A stretch of DNA of 64,000 bases, taken from an uncultured Planctomycetaceae bacterium. Lineage in GTDB: Bacteria; Planctomycetota; Planctomycetia; Planctomycetales; Planctomycetaceae. Every line of letters starts with the position of its first letter. Within the stretch, counting starts at the first letter, position 1. The notes below the pieces were generated by a model that ran no database searches, was not told the DNA's origin, and saw only the letters and a program-made list of their open reading frames with translations. Positions 53,936 through 63,912 of the stretch are shown one piece after another. The stretch lies in assembly GCA_943787265.1 (NCBI GenBank), contig CALSLT010000001.1, positions 62,001 to 126,000 of the forward strand. Reading direction: 5' to 3'. The position numbers and the translations under genes were made by a program.

Positions 53936-54773
53936 ACGAACTGGCAATGACGGTCTCTTTGATACGAAGGGCGATTGTCACTTCTGGGTTTGCGATCGGA
54001 ATGGCGACTTCTCCAGCTTCCCGCCGAGCTTTGTCGCGTGCTAATTGAGCTGCCGGCAAGGTAAATGCGGCTCCGATAACCAGCAACGCGCCACATATGT
54101 TCATCAGAAAAGGGGATCGCTGGTCTTCCCACCGTGTGACCAGGTAATAGAGGGAGTAGAACGGGACAAACAAATAAAGCAGCCCGCAAATTACGTCTTC
54201 CGCGAATGCGCCTATGAGCGAACGGATTCCTCCGATGAAGCTCAAGATCATACCAAGAATCGGAAGGATCATTGCCAGAATGATTCCAACGATGGGTAAT
54301 ACAAACATGATTGCAATGGTGAGGAGTGTCGCGGCAATCGGAAATCCAAGCCAAACAAGTGGATTCTCAAACGAGAGTCCGCCTCCACCATCGGTGCGGG
54401 CGACTTTTCGTTTCTTCTTTTTTGGCTTCGCTCTGGCCGATCGACTCGGGCTTTTGCGACGGGAGCGGGCGGGCTGGTAGTCGTCGTACGCGTCATCATC
54501 GTACGAATCAAATTCGCCATCGTCATACGACTCGTAGTCATCGTACGACTCGTAATCCTTGGATGGGGCTGTGTCGTCTTCCCACTCGTCACGCGGTGCT
54601 GGCATTTTCGGTTTGCGGCGTTTCTTCGGTACGCTGCTCGATCGGGGTTTGCGCCTTTGCGGGGCAGGGACAGTACAGACTTCGCCACATTCGCGACACT
54701 TGAATCGTTTGCCAGCCTTATCATCGCCGACCTTATACCCAAACCCACAACCAGTACATGCAACGGCGATCAT
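53799..54773 (-). CDS. zinc-ribbon, low-complexity, membrane protein
   Basis: This 324-residue protein begins with a zinc-ribbon (CTGCG and CRECGEVC, about 6-33). It continues with a Lys/Arg-rich stretch, a Tyr/Asp/Ser repeat (about 72-98) and a second basic stretch. Membrane segments follow near 140-175 and near 185-225. The final 45-50 residues (after about 275) come from the antisense strand of the AraD1 relic and are therefore young sequence. Proteins with this ribbon-plus-membrane layout are common in planctomycetes, but their role is unknown. No operon partner is evident. Confidence 0.75.
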   Translation of the reverse strand: MIAVACTGCGFGYKVGDDKAGKRFKCRECGEVCTVPAPQRRKPRSSSVPKKRRKPKMPAPRDEWEDDTAPSKDYESYDDYESYDDGEFDSYDDDAYDDYQPARSRRKSPSRSARAKPKKKKRKVARTDGGGGLSFENPLVWLGFPIAATLLTIAIMFVLPIVGIILAMILPILGMILSFIGGIRSLIGAFAEDVICGLLYLFVPFYSLYYLVTRWEDQRSPFLMNICGALLVIGAAFTLPAAQLARDKARREAGEVAIPIANPEVTIALRIKETVIASSSTSFTVVNRVAILSHIAAQIERVESRVGIQFRPDRTGPQIRRREV

Positions 54774-54979
54774 CGGACGGTTCTCACATTTTCAGTTCTA
54801 GGTCGCGACAAATTCAGCTCACGACAAAGTAACCTGATCGTAGCAACTACAACCACATTGGCGAACCTTCCCGTATAATTTTGAATCCTCGAGTTCAGAT
54901 TCCGCACATGATCGGATGTTGTCTCTAACCTGGTTTTGATTGTCTGATGACGAACTTATCTACTAACGGGTGACGTGTT

Positions 54980-56038
54980 ATGAATGTTGTTCAGTTTGAG
55001 ATTCCAGGTCAGGGGCGGCGAGTTGGGGTTGTGGATTCAGGTCAGATCGTCGATGTGACCGCTGGAGACGCCGAGTTGCGGTTTGTTGTGGACATCTTCT
55101 CTGCGGCGCAGAAGGCTGGGCGGTCATTTGGCGGGTTCCTTGGCGATCTGGCGGCGAAGGATGCGTTGCGGTCGTTCGATCTGGATGAGCTCTTGATGGC
55201 TCGACCGGGTAGGGAGAAGCCGTTCCTGCACCCGCCGTTGGACCATCCGGATCCTCATCGTGTGCTTGTCTCCGGGACCGGGCTGACTCACACCGGTGGG
55301 ATGAAGTCGCGAGATCAGATGCACAAGGATGGTGACGACGAGGACGGAGAAAAAGCGGCTGAGCCTCAGACGGACTCGGCTCGCATGTTTGCGATGGGAC
55401 TTGCAGGTGGGAAGCCGGCGGTCGGTCAACGCGGCGCAGGTCCGGAATGGTTTTACAAAGACAACGGTTCTGTCTTGCGAGGGCCGAATGACTCGCTAGT
55501 GATTCCCGGCTTCACAGACGACGGCGGCGAAGAGCCTGAGTTGGCAGGACTGTACATCATCGGTAAAGACGGGCAGCCGTATCGACTCGGATTCGCGCTG
55601 GGCAACGAGTGGTCTGATCACGCTGTCGAGCGAGTCAATTACCTTTACCTCGCGCCGTCCAAGCTGCGGACCTGTGCGATCGGGCCGGAGTTAAATACTG
55701 ACTTCGCATTCGACACACTCGATCTGAGCTGCTCGGTCTCACGGAATGGTGAAACGATTTACGACAGTGGACCGTTGCTGTCCGGTGAGGAAAACATGTG
55801 CCACTCGCTGGCGAACTGCGAGGATCATCACTTCAAGTACGCTCAACACCGCCGCCCGGGCGACGTGCATGTGCACTTCTTCGGAACAAGCAAACTCAGC
55901 CACAGCACGCGCGACTGGAAATACCAACCCGGCGACGAAATCCGCATCGAAGCTCCGACTTTCAGCTCGCCACTCGTAAACGTTGTCGCGGCGGGCGATG
56001 ACGCATCAGCAGCTCCGGTTACCATGCGGCCGGCGTGA
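54980..56038 (+). CDS. AraD1-family (fumarylacetoacetate hydrolase-like) protein
   Basis: This 352-residue protein of the FAH superfamily has the AraD1/GguC layout. A short N-terminal domain precedes a C-terminal catalytic domain with GAGPEWFYKDNGSVLRGPND, GEEPELAGLYIIG, FALGNEWSDH (metal-site region) and HVHFFGTSKLSHS. It probably acts on a 2-keto-3-deoxy sugar acid, by analogy to AraD1 in L-arabinose or uronate breakdown. That would fit a genome rich in polysaccharide degradation, although no sugar pathway genes stand beside it. ATG 54980 follows GGTGA. A relic of a related gene lies 1.0 kb upstream. Confidence 0.9.
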   Translation: MNVVQFEIPGQGRRVGVVDSGQIVDVTAGDAELRFVVDIFSAAQKAGRSFGGFLGDLAAKDALRSFDLDELLMARPGREKPFLHPPLDHPDPHRVLVSGTGLTHTGGMKSRDQMHKDGDDEDGEKAAEPQTDSARMFAMGLAGGKPAVGQRGAGPEWFYKDNGSVLRGPNDSLVIPGFTDDGGEEPELAGLYIIGKDGQPYRLGFALGNEWSDHAVERVNYLYLAPSKLRTCAIGPELNTDFAFDTLDLSCSVSRNGETIYDSGPLLSGEENMCHSLANCEDHHFKYAQHRRPGDVHVHFFGTSKLSHSTRDWKYQPGDEIRIEAPTFSSPLVNVVAAGDDASAAPVTMRPA

Positions 56039-56070
56039 GAATCTCGTCGGTGTCGTTTTCTGAGATACCT

Positions 56071-57312
56071 TCAGCGGATCAGGACAGGCTTGGTGAAGAT
56101 CGAGTCACTGCGGACTTCGGTCTGGCCTTTGACGACGGTTGAGTCTGAATAGGGTGCGGGTTGGACGGTGACGTGTCGCTTGTTCGGATTGCCGGTTAAA
56201 CGAACATCCATGATGCGGACTCCGACAAAACGGCTGATCACATACGTGGCGTTGTTGCCCGGTCCTGACACGCTGGTGAAGAGCGGGATAGCTTTGACTT
56301 CGCCGATGACATCCTTCAATGCGGCTTGAATTCCCGCGCTGATCCCCGTGTCACCGTTGAGTTCAAGCGGTGAGCCATCGAAACGAATCTCGCCTCCGAA
56401 CCAGGCCAGATCGTCCGCATTGATGCCTTCTCGAATCTGGCGTTTCAGATCGTTCGTGCTGTTGCCGGGGTGGCCAATGTCGACCGTTCCGCGATTGCCA
56501 GGAGGAAGCGAGCTGCTGCCGGAAGGGTAGATGTTGACCTCAAGGATTCCGTCGGACGATTCAACAACCTTGTTCAGACCGGCGTTGAATTCGTAGTCGT
56601 CGTCACCGACGCCATCGAGCATGCTGTTCCATGAAACCTCGTCCAGCGCGATCGGTAAAATGTCGGCTCGTGCCGAGCTTTCCGACGAGATCTTGAAGCC
56701 GACTCCCGGCATGATCGCGGCAGCTGACGTCACGTTCAGGCCGGCTTCGCCGTGTCCGATCACCGGTGCGAAAAAGAGTGACAGCGGACCGTCAACCACC
56801 TGGCCATTGATATCGACCGCGCTGCCCCGATCTCGATGAACGGCGACTTCGATCATGGTGTACGGTGTCGCTCCCCAGACTTCCGCCCAACGCTGTTCGT
56901 CGGGGAGCCACTGGTACTGCCCGAGGCGAACGTCTCGAGCAACGTCGATGTAGGTTGAGTCGAGTCCTCCCGACCGGTTCGCGCCGGCGATTGATCGAGC
57001 CGCACCTTTTGATTCTGTGGCAATACTGGACGTACTGAGCATCGGAGCGAGGCCGGTTCCGGGACCGAACTCCATTGCTCCGGCAAACGCTGCCGCGTCG
57101 CTGGCGTTACGCATCTGAGCACGGGCCAGCGTAATCCAGCCGAGGTCGACCGTGAATGCGGTAAAGGCAAGAACCATGACCAGCACGCCGGCCGAAAGTG
57201 TGATGATACTTCCATTGCGGTTTGTCAGGCATTGTCGGCTGTCTCGTCGGCAGCCAAAGCACGGTGACTCTGGTGATGTCGAATTCTGTCGCCGTTGGGT
57301 GGAGGTCTTCAT
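56071..57312 (-). CDS. TadG-like Flp pilus-assembly protein
   Basis: This 413-residue protein carries an N-terminal putative pilus-like region: RNGSIITLSAGVLVMVLAFT and VDLGWITLARAQMRNASDAA (about 32-85), a single membrane helix flanked by the TadE/G-type motif. The large outer part (about 90-413) is beta-rich. In planctomycetes such genes occur outside complete tad loci. GGGAGA lies 7 bases before ATG 57312. Downstream of the exported-protein gene at 57386-58102, separated by 73 bases, so it may share its transcript. It is probably involved in surface pili or envelope organisation, but this is not certain. Confidence 0.82.
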   Translation of the reverse strand: MKTSTQRRQNSTSPESPCFGCRRDSRQCLTNRNGSIITLSAGVLVMVLAFTAFTVDLGWITLARAQMRNASDAAAFAGAMEFGPGTGLAPMLSTSSIATESKGAARSIAGANRSGGLDSTYIDVARDVRLGQYQWLPDEQRWAEVWGATPYTMIEVAVHRDRGSAVDINGQVVDGPLSLFFAPVIGHGEAGLNVTSAAAIMPGVGFKISSESSARADILPIALDEVSWNSMLDGVGDDDYEFNAGLNKVVESSDGILEVNIYPSGSSSLPPGNRGTVDIGHPGNSTNDLKRQIREGINADDLAWFGGEIRFDGSPLELNGDTGISAGIQAALKDVIGEVKAIPLFTSVSGPGNNATYVISRFVGVRIMDVRLTGNPNKRHVTVQPAPYSDSTVVKGQTEVRSDSIFTKPVLIR

Positions 57313-57385
57313 GATTGTTTCTCCCTGAAAGAGGTCTGCACTGTCGAATATTTATGAGACGGCGGCCCGCTCATCGGTGCATGGA

Positions 57386-58102
57386 CTACTCGGGGGAGTG
57401 CTCATGCACGATTCGAGGTGTGTCGTCTGTGGCGACAAGACCTTCCTGGGAGTAATAGCGAATTTTGGACAGCACGAGTTTCTTGACTCGGTGCGAAGCG
57501 AATGCGACTCGAGAGTTGGCAACTGAGACATTAGGACTGTAGCCGTCGAGGTTCTTGAGTGTCGTGTAGTATCGAGTTTTCAGATAGCCGCTACCGCCAA
57601 ACGTCGACCAGGTCAAAGATGTTCCGTTCTTAATGCGAAACTCAAGCACGTGATCATCGATTTCCATCGAAGACGTAAACGTGACCACTTCATTGTTGTG
57701 ATGAAGCTTCTGTTGATGCGGTGTCGACCCGTACCCCCAAAGCCAGTCTCGCCGCCAACATTGCAGTTGCATTCCGCCTGGCGCATAGTCGGGGTAAGTC
57801 GTGTGGTTCAGCTCGAAGACAGAGTGCTCGTGTTCAAGATTTCCAACAGGAGAAAGCACAGTCACGATTTGCGGAGCGTGGTCTTCCGGGGCCGGCGTGC
57901 CGACTTCTACACGCCAGTCTTCTTCGACACGGACGATTGCAGCGTCATCCGCAGCGGCTGATGACGCCGCCAGACACGTTGCCGCTACGAGTAACCAGCG
58001 AGCAATTCGGGTGACAAGGTTTGACGCGGCTGGCGGCAGCCTGAAGCGGATCCGCGATGCGTCTGCCGCAGAAATTCGGCGGCGGGGGACTGAGAGGTTC
58101 AT
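57386..58102 (-). CDS. uncharacterised exported protein, 238 residues
   Basis: This protein has a long signal peptide: a basic start, then the hydrophobic WLLVAATCLAASSAAADD (about 37-54). The mature part holds VEEDWRVEVGTPAPEDHAPQ, a region rich in His and Tyr, and WSTFGGSGYLKTRYYTTL. I recognise no family name, but the type of beta-rich secreted protein next to a TadG-like gene is common in planctomycetes. AAAGG precedes ATG 58102, which decides it over ATG 58129. It is probably cotranscribed with the TadG-like gene. Confidence 0.7.
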   Translation of the reverse strand: MNLSVPRRRISAADASRIRFRLPPAASNLVTRIARWLLVAATCLAASSAAADDAAIVRVEEDWRVEVGTPAPEDHAPQIVTVLSPVGNLEHEHSVFELNHTTYPDYAPGGMQLQCWRRDWLWGYGSTPHQQKLHHNNEVVTFTSSMEIDDHVLEFRIKNGTSLTWSTFGGSGYLKTRYYTTLKNLDGYSPNVSVANSRVAFASHRVKKLVLSKIRYYSQEGLVATDDTPRIVHEHSPE

Positions 58103-58626
58103 GGCGTTTGCCTTTCGAAAAGATGCCATTCGGTAGCCGGGCAGTCTCGATCAGCGATGCCTGTTTAGAGCGACGCTGCTAACGGGGAAGAGAATTCTTC
58201 ACCGCTTCGAAGCAGAACATGCTTCGCCGAGATCCCTTGCTTTGCGTCCTCACCTCACGATGAGTTTGCCAGTTCGTGGTTCCATCGAAGGCTGTTGCGC
58301 GACAGCCAGACTCCGTCGCAGCTCGACACCAGATCGCGATCGTGTCGATGGTCTTCCGCCCTCCCGGAGGAATCTGCTGCATCTCAACCCTGCGTCACAG
58401 GAAGTCGCCGGGGCGGAATAAGCATGAGGAAATCGCTGAATGGCGAAGATCGGTCACCCGATACCTGGACGCTTCGTGACTTCGATACGACAGTGACAGA
58501 TTTCCGCGTCACCTGTCACTCGTTGGTTTAGTGACCGCAGTGGCAAGCGGCGACGTGACAGTTCGGAATTACGTGACCGCGGTCAGTTGCCGTTCGCTGA
58601 AAAACGCATTTTCATGACAGATTGAT
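58103..58626. other. intergenic region with clustered GTGAC/GTCAC words
   Basis: No gene was recognised. Between about 58475 and 58590 the pentamer GTGAC or its complement occurs at least six times, including a hairpin with AGTGACAG (58492-58499) and CTGTCACT (58513-58520), and a palindrome TGACCGCGGTCA (58574-58585). It lies upstream of the exported-protein gene and downstream of the helicase gene. Confidence 0.4.
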
Positions 58627-61383
58627 TTACGCCGGTGGTGCATCTGGCGTCTGAACTGCAGCCCGTGTTTCGGCAAGCAGCGGGTCTACGGCGTGGGCGG
58701 ATTCGATCATCATGTCGGTGCTGCGGGGGTCGATTTCGCGACAGGCTTCTGTGAGTTGGTGCGAGATGGAATGCAACTCGCCATGCCAGACTGAGTCGGG
58801 ATCGACGTGCGGGACGAACTCTTCGCACAGCAGCACGAAACGCAGGATGTGGCGGAAGAGGATCCCTTCCTGCTTCGCGATCTTGCGGGTTGTTACCAGC
58901 TTGTTGAAGTCGCCGCCAAAATTCAGCAGCTCGCCCGCGGCCCAAACGTCAGTCATCGGCACGTCGAACACTCCTGGATATTCGGAACGGAACAGCCGCA
59001 TGAGCTTCTCGGGGAAGTTCAGCGGGCGAACCCATTCATTGGGATCTCGGTAACCGCCGTCGTCATCGTCTTCCGAAGGCGTTCCGCCGAGTTCTGTGAT
59101 CGTGGCGAGGCCTCGCTGCAGGAGTTCGGGATTCAGGAAGTCCATTGCAAACGGGCTGAGCGGCATGACGTCAGGACGCGGGATGCGAAGATTCCGGGAC
59201 ACGGCTCCGGGGAAGACGAGTACGCTTTCGAGAGCCTGCACACGCTCGGGACCGCTTGCAAATGGCAGGACATCGAGCAGGAACATCCCATACAGCGGGT
59301 TGATACTTTTGAAGCTGAGCAAGTTGGTCAGTGGCTCGTTGGGGTAGGCGCTCTTCGGTTCGTAGTCGGGTTCTTTGGCGGACGGATCGTTGGCGAGTTT
59401 GATCTTCTGTTTTCCGTCATCGGATTTGCCTGTGCCTCCGACGTCGACGCCCTGGGATTCCAGCACAATCTTCAGCGACGACGTTAAACGTGCCGGTTCG
59501 CTTTTCGGCGGGGCGTTCTTTGGCTTTTTAGCTGGAGGTGCTTTAGCAACTGGCGCGACGGCAGGTTCGGGTTTGGACGATTCTGGTTCGGGCGACGAGT
59601 CGACAGGATCGCTGACAGGAATAGCATCTTGACCGACACCCGTCCCGAAGTCGTCGGCTTGTTCTCCCTGCTCAGCCGAGTCGGTGGCATCCTCGACCGC
59701 CGATTCGTCAACAGGTGCCGTCACTCCGTAGGTGCCGTCCCAGGGAACTTGCGGACCGAAAGCGTTAGCCTCGTCAAGTTGTTTGAGTCGATCACGGAGT
59801 ATTTCAGGCTTGGCTGTCGCGGTTTCGTTGTTTTCGTCGGTTGATACCGCGTCGCCATCAGCGGATTTTACCGGCGGCTTCGGATCAAGCTGGATGAACC
59901 CGGCTCGGTGCAGCGTGATAAGCATTTCGATCAGCCGTTTCTGTGACTTATCCAACTGCTTCTGATCCATCAGCCGCTTGCTGACGACGGTTCGGATCAA
60001 CGAGACATCCGGCGATCGAGACAGCAGATACGCGAGCAGTCGCCACGGGATGAATCCTTGACTTTGCAGCTTGGTCGGCGGAGCTTCAATCAAACGAGTG
60101 AACTGCGCCTCGTTCCAGTATTGCACCGTCGAGCGACGCGACGGCATCTTCTTTTTCATCTGCTTCCGCTTCTTGATCAACAGCGGATCTTTGGTGTCTT
60201 CTGGAATCTGATCCATCTTCAGTTTGTATCGATGGATCTTGACGTCGTCCTCGTGCGAAAGTGCAAAGACGTGCCCTTCGGTATCGAACTGCGGCCGTCC
60301 GGCTCGACCGAAGATCTGATGCGCAACGCTGGGGTCGATCAGCTTCTTCTTACCAGGAGGACCTTTCAGCAGGTCGGTCATGAGAACTGATCGGGCTGGA
60401 AGATTCATGCCAGCGGCGAGGGTTTCGGTGCAGACGCAAACGGTCAACAGTTTCTGCTGGAAGAGGTATTCGATGATCCGTTTGTAGCGAGGCAGCACGC
60501 CGGCATGGTGAACTCCGACGCCGCGCAGAATGATCGTTTTCAGTTTGGGACCGATGCCCTGCGACCAGTCGTGTTTTTTCAGCTCTTCGACCAACAGCTT
60601 CTGCTGCCCGTCACTGAGCAGTGCTTTGCCTTTGAGTTGTTCGGCGACGCTCCAGCACTCTTCCCGGTTAAAACAGAACAGCAGTGTCGGCGTTTTGCGA
60701 GCGTCATCGTCGCCGTCAGCCATCATTTCGAGTTGTTCGTTGAGAAGCTGATCTTCGATCCAGTGATACCTCAGCGGAACTTTGCGGTCTTCACTTTTCA
60801 CCAAATCCAACCGCCGTCCGTGTGACCGGTTCAGCCAGATCATGAAGTCAGCCGAGTTGCCAACCGTTGCCGAAAGCAACATCAGGCGAACGTCCTTCGG
60901 CAGCAAGCTGAGCGATAGTTCCCAGACGATGCCGCGTTCTGGATCGTTGAAGCTGTGAAACTCGTCCATCACGACTGACGAGACTTCCGAAAAGTCAAAG
61001 TCTTCTCGGTTCAACAATCGATTCAACAGGATTTCGGCGACAACGACCAGCACTTTGGCATCGGGATTCACTTTGTGATTCCCCGTGACCAGCCCGACAT
61101 CTTCCGGCTGAAAGCCCCATCGAACGGCGGCTTCCTGTATCTCCTGAAACTTCTGATCGGTCAGCGCGATCAAGGGAGTCGTGTAGTAAGCCGTCTTTCC
61201 GGTGTGAAGAGCCTCGTACAAAGCCGCTTCAGCGATCAGCGTTTTGCCTGTCCCCGTTGGAGCCGAAACGAGCACGCCCTGCTCGGTATCAAACCACTTA
61301 AGAATCGCTTCTTCCTGAACCGGATAAGGCTCGTACGGAAGCTGATCGAGGTACTCCAAAGCGATTTCATCACGGTCGGGCAT
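58627..61383 (-). CDS. DEAD/DEAH-box RNA helicase, Ski2-like, with DUF3516 C-terminus
   Basis: This 918-residue superfamily 2 helicase has a Walker A in APTGTGKT (41-48), motif II DEFH (140-143) and motif III LLSATVGNSADF. Motif VI is in FGRAGRPQFD, with a Ski2-type helicase core to about 400. A Glu/Pro/Ala-rich, probably disordered insert runs about 510-650. The C-terminal DUF3516 region (about 690-900) follows, with YGMFLLDVLPFASGPERVQAL and FGGDFNKLV. It would unwind RNA or RNA:DNA in the cytosol. It has no operon partner; the start ATG 61383 has no strong ribosome site. Confidence 0.92.
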   Translation of the reverse strand: MPDRDEIALEYLDQLPYEPYPVQEEAILKWFDTEQGVLVSAPTGTGKTLIAEAALYEALHTGKTAYYTTPLIALTDQKFQEIQEAAVRWGFQPEDVGLVTGNHKVNPDAKVLVVVAEILLNRLLNREDFDFSEVSSVVMDEFHSFNDPERGIVWELSLSLLPKDVRLMLLSATVGNSADFMIWLNRSHGRRLDLVKSEDRKVPLRYHWIEDQLLNEQLEMMADGDDDARKTPTLLFCFNREECWSVAEQLKGKALLSDGQQKLLVEELKKHDWSQGIGPKLKTIILRGVGVHHAGVLPRYKRIIEYLFQQKLLTVCVCTETLAAGMNLPARSVLMTDLLKGPPGKKKLIDPSVAHQIFGRAGRPQFDTEGHVFALSHEDDVKIHRYKLKMDQIPEDTKDPLLIKKRKQMKKKMPSRRSTVQYWNEAQFTRLIEAPPTKLQSQGFIPWRLLAYLLSRSPDVSLIRTVVSKRLMDQKQLDKSQKRLIEMLITLHRAGFIQLDPKPPVKSADGDAVSTDENNETATAKPEILRDRLKQLDEANAFGPQVPWDGTYGVTAPVDESAVEDATDSAEQGEQADDFGTGVGQDAIPVSDPVDSSPEPESSKPEPAVAPVAKAPPAKKPKNAPPKSEPARLTSSLKIVLESQGVDVGGTGKSDDGKQKIKLANDPSAKEPDYEPKSAYPNEPLTNLLSFKSINPLYGMFLLDVLPFASGPERVQALESVLVFPGAVSRNLRIPRPDVMPLSPFAMDFLNPELLQRGLATITELGGTPSEDDDDGGYRDPNEWVRPLNFPEKLMRLFRSEYPGVFDVPMTDVWAAGELLNFGGDFNKLVTTRKIAKQEGILFRHILRFVLLCEEFVPHVDPDSVWHGELHSISHQLTEACREIDPRSTDMMIESAHAVDPLLAETRAAVQTPDAPPA

Positions 61384-61505
61384 AGCGGACGCTTATTTCA
61401 TACGAGCGGTAAACGGTAGTCATCCTGGCGAACACGTCGCACGGCGGACCTTACGCCATTACCGGCATTCCGCCAAAGCCATCGAGTGCCTGGTGGTTAC
61501 GTTGC

Positions 61506-63035
61506 CTAAACGAGCGGTGGCAACTCAATAATGGTCTTTCGCTGCTCGTCACTCGGCAAACCGTACTCTGGTGAGGCGGCGAGATGGAAAACTTCTCGCG
61601 CGGTCAGACTGCCGAATTTCTCATCGAGAATCTCACACTGATCGGCAGTTACCAGAGAAGGGTGAACGACGCCACAGGCTCGTGACAGTTGCAGGATTTC
61701 TTTGCGAAGTGTCACGATGTAATTAGCCAGCCGAGCTCCCTTGTGAGTTGGATCCAACCCGCGCATCAGCCATTTATTTTGTGTCGCCACGCCAGTTGGA
61801 CAATGGCCAGTGTGACACCTCTGAGCCTGAATGCAGCCAATCGATAACATTGGCTCGCGAGCGATGTGGACCATGTCGCACCCCAGCGCGAAGGACAAAA
61901 TAGCGGTCGCGGGAAATCCCAGTTTCCCAGATCCGACAAATACGATCCTGCTGTGAAGTCCCCTTGCGAAGAATTCCCGATAAGCACGAGTGAACCCCAA
62001 CTTGAACGGCAACGCGACGTGGTCCGAAAACACCAGTGGTGCCGCTCCCGTTCCGCCCTCGCCCCCATCGATCGCGATAAAGTCAACGCCTCGACCGGTT
62101 GTGTCCATTAAACGAGCCAGATCGTTCCAGACCTGCGACTCCCCAACGGCCGACTTGATGCCAACCGGCAATCCGCTTTCGTCTGCCAGCATCTCGACAA
62201 AGTCGAGCAGCGAATCTGCGTCACAGAATGCCGAATGTGTCGATGGGCTCGCACAGTCTTTCCCCATCGGAATTCCGCGAATTCTTGAGATCTCTGGAGT
62301 GATCTTCGCGGCTGGCAGCATGCCGCCAAGGCCAGGCTTCGCTCCCTGACTGAGTTTGATCTCGATCGCTTTGACCGGATTCCGTGCCACGCAATCTTTG
62401 AATCGTTGTAAATCAAATTTGCCAGAATCGTCGCGACAACCGAAGTAGCCGGTCCCGATTTGCCAGATCAGCTCTCCGCCGTGTTGGTGGAACTCGGAAA
62501 TGCCGCCCTCACCGGTGTTATGGAGGCAGCCCGCGATTCCGCATCCGCGATTTATCGCTTCGACAGCCGGACCACTCAGAGATCCGTAGCTCATGCCCGA
62601 AACATTGACGACGGATGACGGCCGAAAAGCGTGCTTGCGTTTTCGAGCTTCACCAAGAATCTTCGGGCATGGAATCTTGTAGTTTGGATCGTACTCCGGA
62701 TCGCCGGCCCGAAGTTCAGGCAAGGGAAACGCAGCCTGCTTAATAATCAGGTGATTGGGGTCACGTTCGAGATCGTCGTCCGTTCCGAATCCGAAGTAGT
62801 TGTTCTGCTTCTTGGACGACGCATAGACCCAGGTGCGTTGATCACGACTGAAAGGTCGCTCTTCGTTGTTGCTGGTAACGATGTACTGTCGAAGTTCCGG
62901 CCCGATCGTTTCGAGCAGATATCGAAAGTGCCCGATGATCGGAAAGTTCCGCAGAATTGCATGTTTCTTCTGCACGATGTCGTAAATTGTGACCAGCAAT
63001 AATACGACGCCGCATGCATAAACTGCGTTGAGCAT
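61506..63035 (-). CDS. FMN-binding glutamate-synthase-family protein
   Basis: This 509-residue protein has one N-terminal membrane helix (VYACGVVLLLVTIYDIVQ). The FMN domain of the glutamate synthase large subunit follows (about 90-490), containing SYGSLSGPAVEAINRG, IEIKLSQGAKPGLGGMLPA, DFIAIDGGEGGTGAAPLVF and CHTGHCPTGVATQ, whose cysteines bind a [3Fe-4S]-type cluster in relatives. It lacks the glutamine-amidotransferase domain, so it would use ammonia or another redox partner. Such stand-alone forms are widely distributed and of uncertain role. AGGAGA lies 6 bases before ATG 63035. Confidence 0.93.
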   Translation of the reverse strand: MLNAVYACGVVLLLVTIYDIVQKKHAILRNFPIIGHFRYLLETIGPELRQYIVTSNNEERPFSRDQRTWVYASSKKQNNYFGFGTDDDLERDPNHLIIKQAAFPLPELRAGDPEYDPNYKIPCPKILGEARKRKHAFRPSSVVNVSGMSYGSLSGPAVEAINRGCGIAGCLHNTGEGGISEFHQHGGELIWQIGTGYFGCRDDSGKFDLQRFKDCVARNPVKAIEIKLSQGAKPGLGGMLPAAKITPEISRIRGIPMGKDCASPSTHSAFCDADSLLDFVEMLADESGLPVGIKSAVGESQVWNDLARLMDTTGRGVDFIAIDGGEGGTGAAPLVFSDHVALPFKLGFTRAYREFFARGLHSRIVFVGSGKLGFPATAILSFALGCDMVHIAREPMLSIGCIQAQRCHTGHCPTGVATQNKWLMRGLDPTHKGARLANYIVTLRKEILQLSRACGVVHPSLVTADQCEILDEKFGSLTAREVFHLAASPEYGLPSDEQRKTIIELPPLV

Positions 63036-63149
63036 TCAAATTCTCCTGCCGCGAAAAAAGAGTCGGTCATCCATCGACCGACTAAGCAACGAAATGGTAA
63101 TGGACGTCGGCGTGAAGAAAATCCAAGGTCACGGATTACGCTCAGATTG

Positions 63150-63869
63150 TCATGGTGCAGCATCTTTATGTTGGGCAGCCTGCAACGCGATTTGTAGCGG
63201 ACATCGTTGTGCGTCAACGTCGCCATGCCCTCGGTAGCCAGCGAGCAGCCGCCGCGACTCTTCCGCCAACATACGCCGAACTTCGCGACGCTTTCCCTTA
63301 ACCCGAGCGATCTTCATGTTGTCATAAGCGGTCGTCTGGTGACGCAGCCAGGCAATCACGGCCGACTCAGCTCGCTGCTCAATCGGAATTCTCTGAGTCC
63401 GAGCGACCGTTCCGCTGCCAACCGGCGTCGCGTGTTCGGCAACCGCGTTGGCAAGTCTGGCGGCGATCTCCTCATGACGCGCATTGAAGTTCAAAAATGC
63501 GAGCACGGCTGCATTGAAATCCTCGACGTACTCATGCTGCTTGCGTTCTCGCCGCTTAGCGTCAGCTTGTCGCTTTCTGGCGTACGACTCGGTCGAACGC
63601 TCAACTACCAGATCGGCACGCACAGCGGCGATTCGATCTGCCGGAGCCCACACTCCTTTGGAAAACGTCCGACGACCTTTCTTCTCCTGAACGGTCCATG
63701 ACGGCCCGCCAGCTTTTACGCGACGAGTCAATGCTGCGTCACCCGGCGGCAATAATTCCCAGTCATCAGGAACTCGCAATTCCTGACCATCTGCCGTTCG
63801 GACAACACGTTCGGCAAATCCCGGCGACACGACTCTGGAATCGCCCGGTCGTTGATCTTTCGTACTCAC
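63150..63869 (-). CDS. DUF2293 protein
   Basis: This 239-residue protein has a C-terminal DUF2293 region (about 165-225: AWLRHQTTAYDNMKIARVKG, then EVRRMLAEESRRLL). A basic, Ala/Arg-rich central helix precedes it. DUF2293 proteins are thought to bind nucleic acids, but no activity is known to me. GTG 63869 was chosen because AAGGAAG lies 7 bases upstream; a TTG at 63935 would overlap the preceding gene. It follows the truncated gene at the window end by 43 bases. Confidence 0.8.
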   Translation of the reverse strand: MSTKDQRPGDSRVVSPGFAERVVRTADGQELRVPDDWELLPPGDAALTRRVKAGGPSWTVQEKKGRRTFSKGVWAPADRIAAVRADLVVERSTESYARKRQADAKRRERKQHEYVEDFNAAVLAFLNFNARHEEIAARLANAVAEHATPVGSGTVARTQRIPIEQRAESAVIAWLRHQTTAYDNMKIARVKGKRREVRRMLAEESRRLLAGYRGHGDVDAQRCPLQIALQAAQHKDAAP

Positions 63870-63912
63870 GTCGCTGCTTCCTTGCCGATGTGTTTTTCTT
63901 TGATCGCCGAGG

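Noticed and set aside
54470..54570. Short direct repeats resembling a CRISPR or tandem array
   Set aside because: They encode the Tyr/Asp/Ser low-complexity stretch of the zinc-ribbon protein, without spacer structure.
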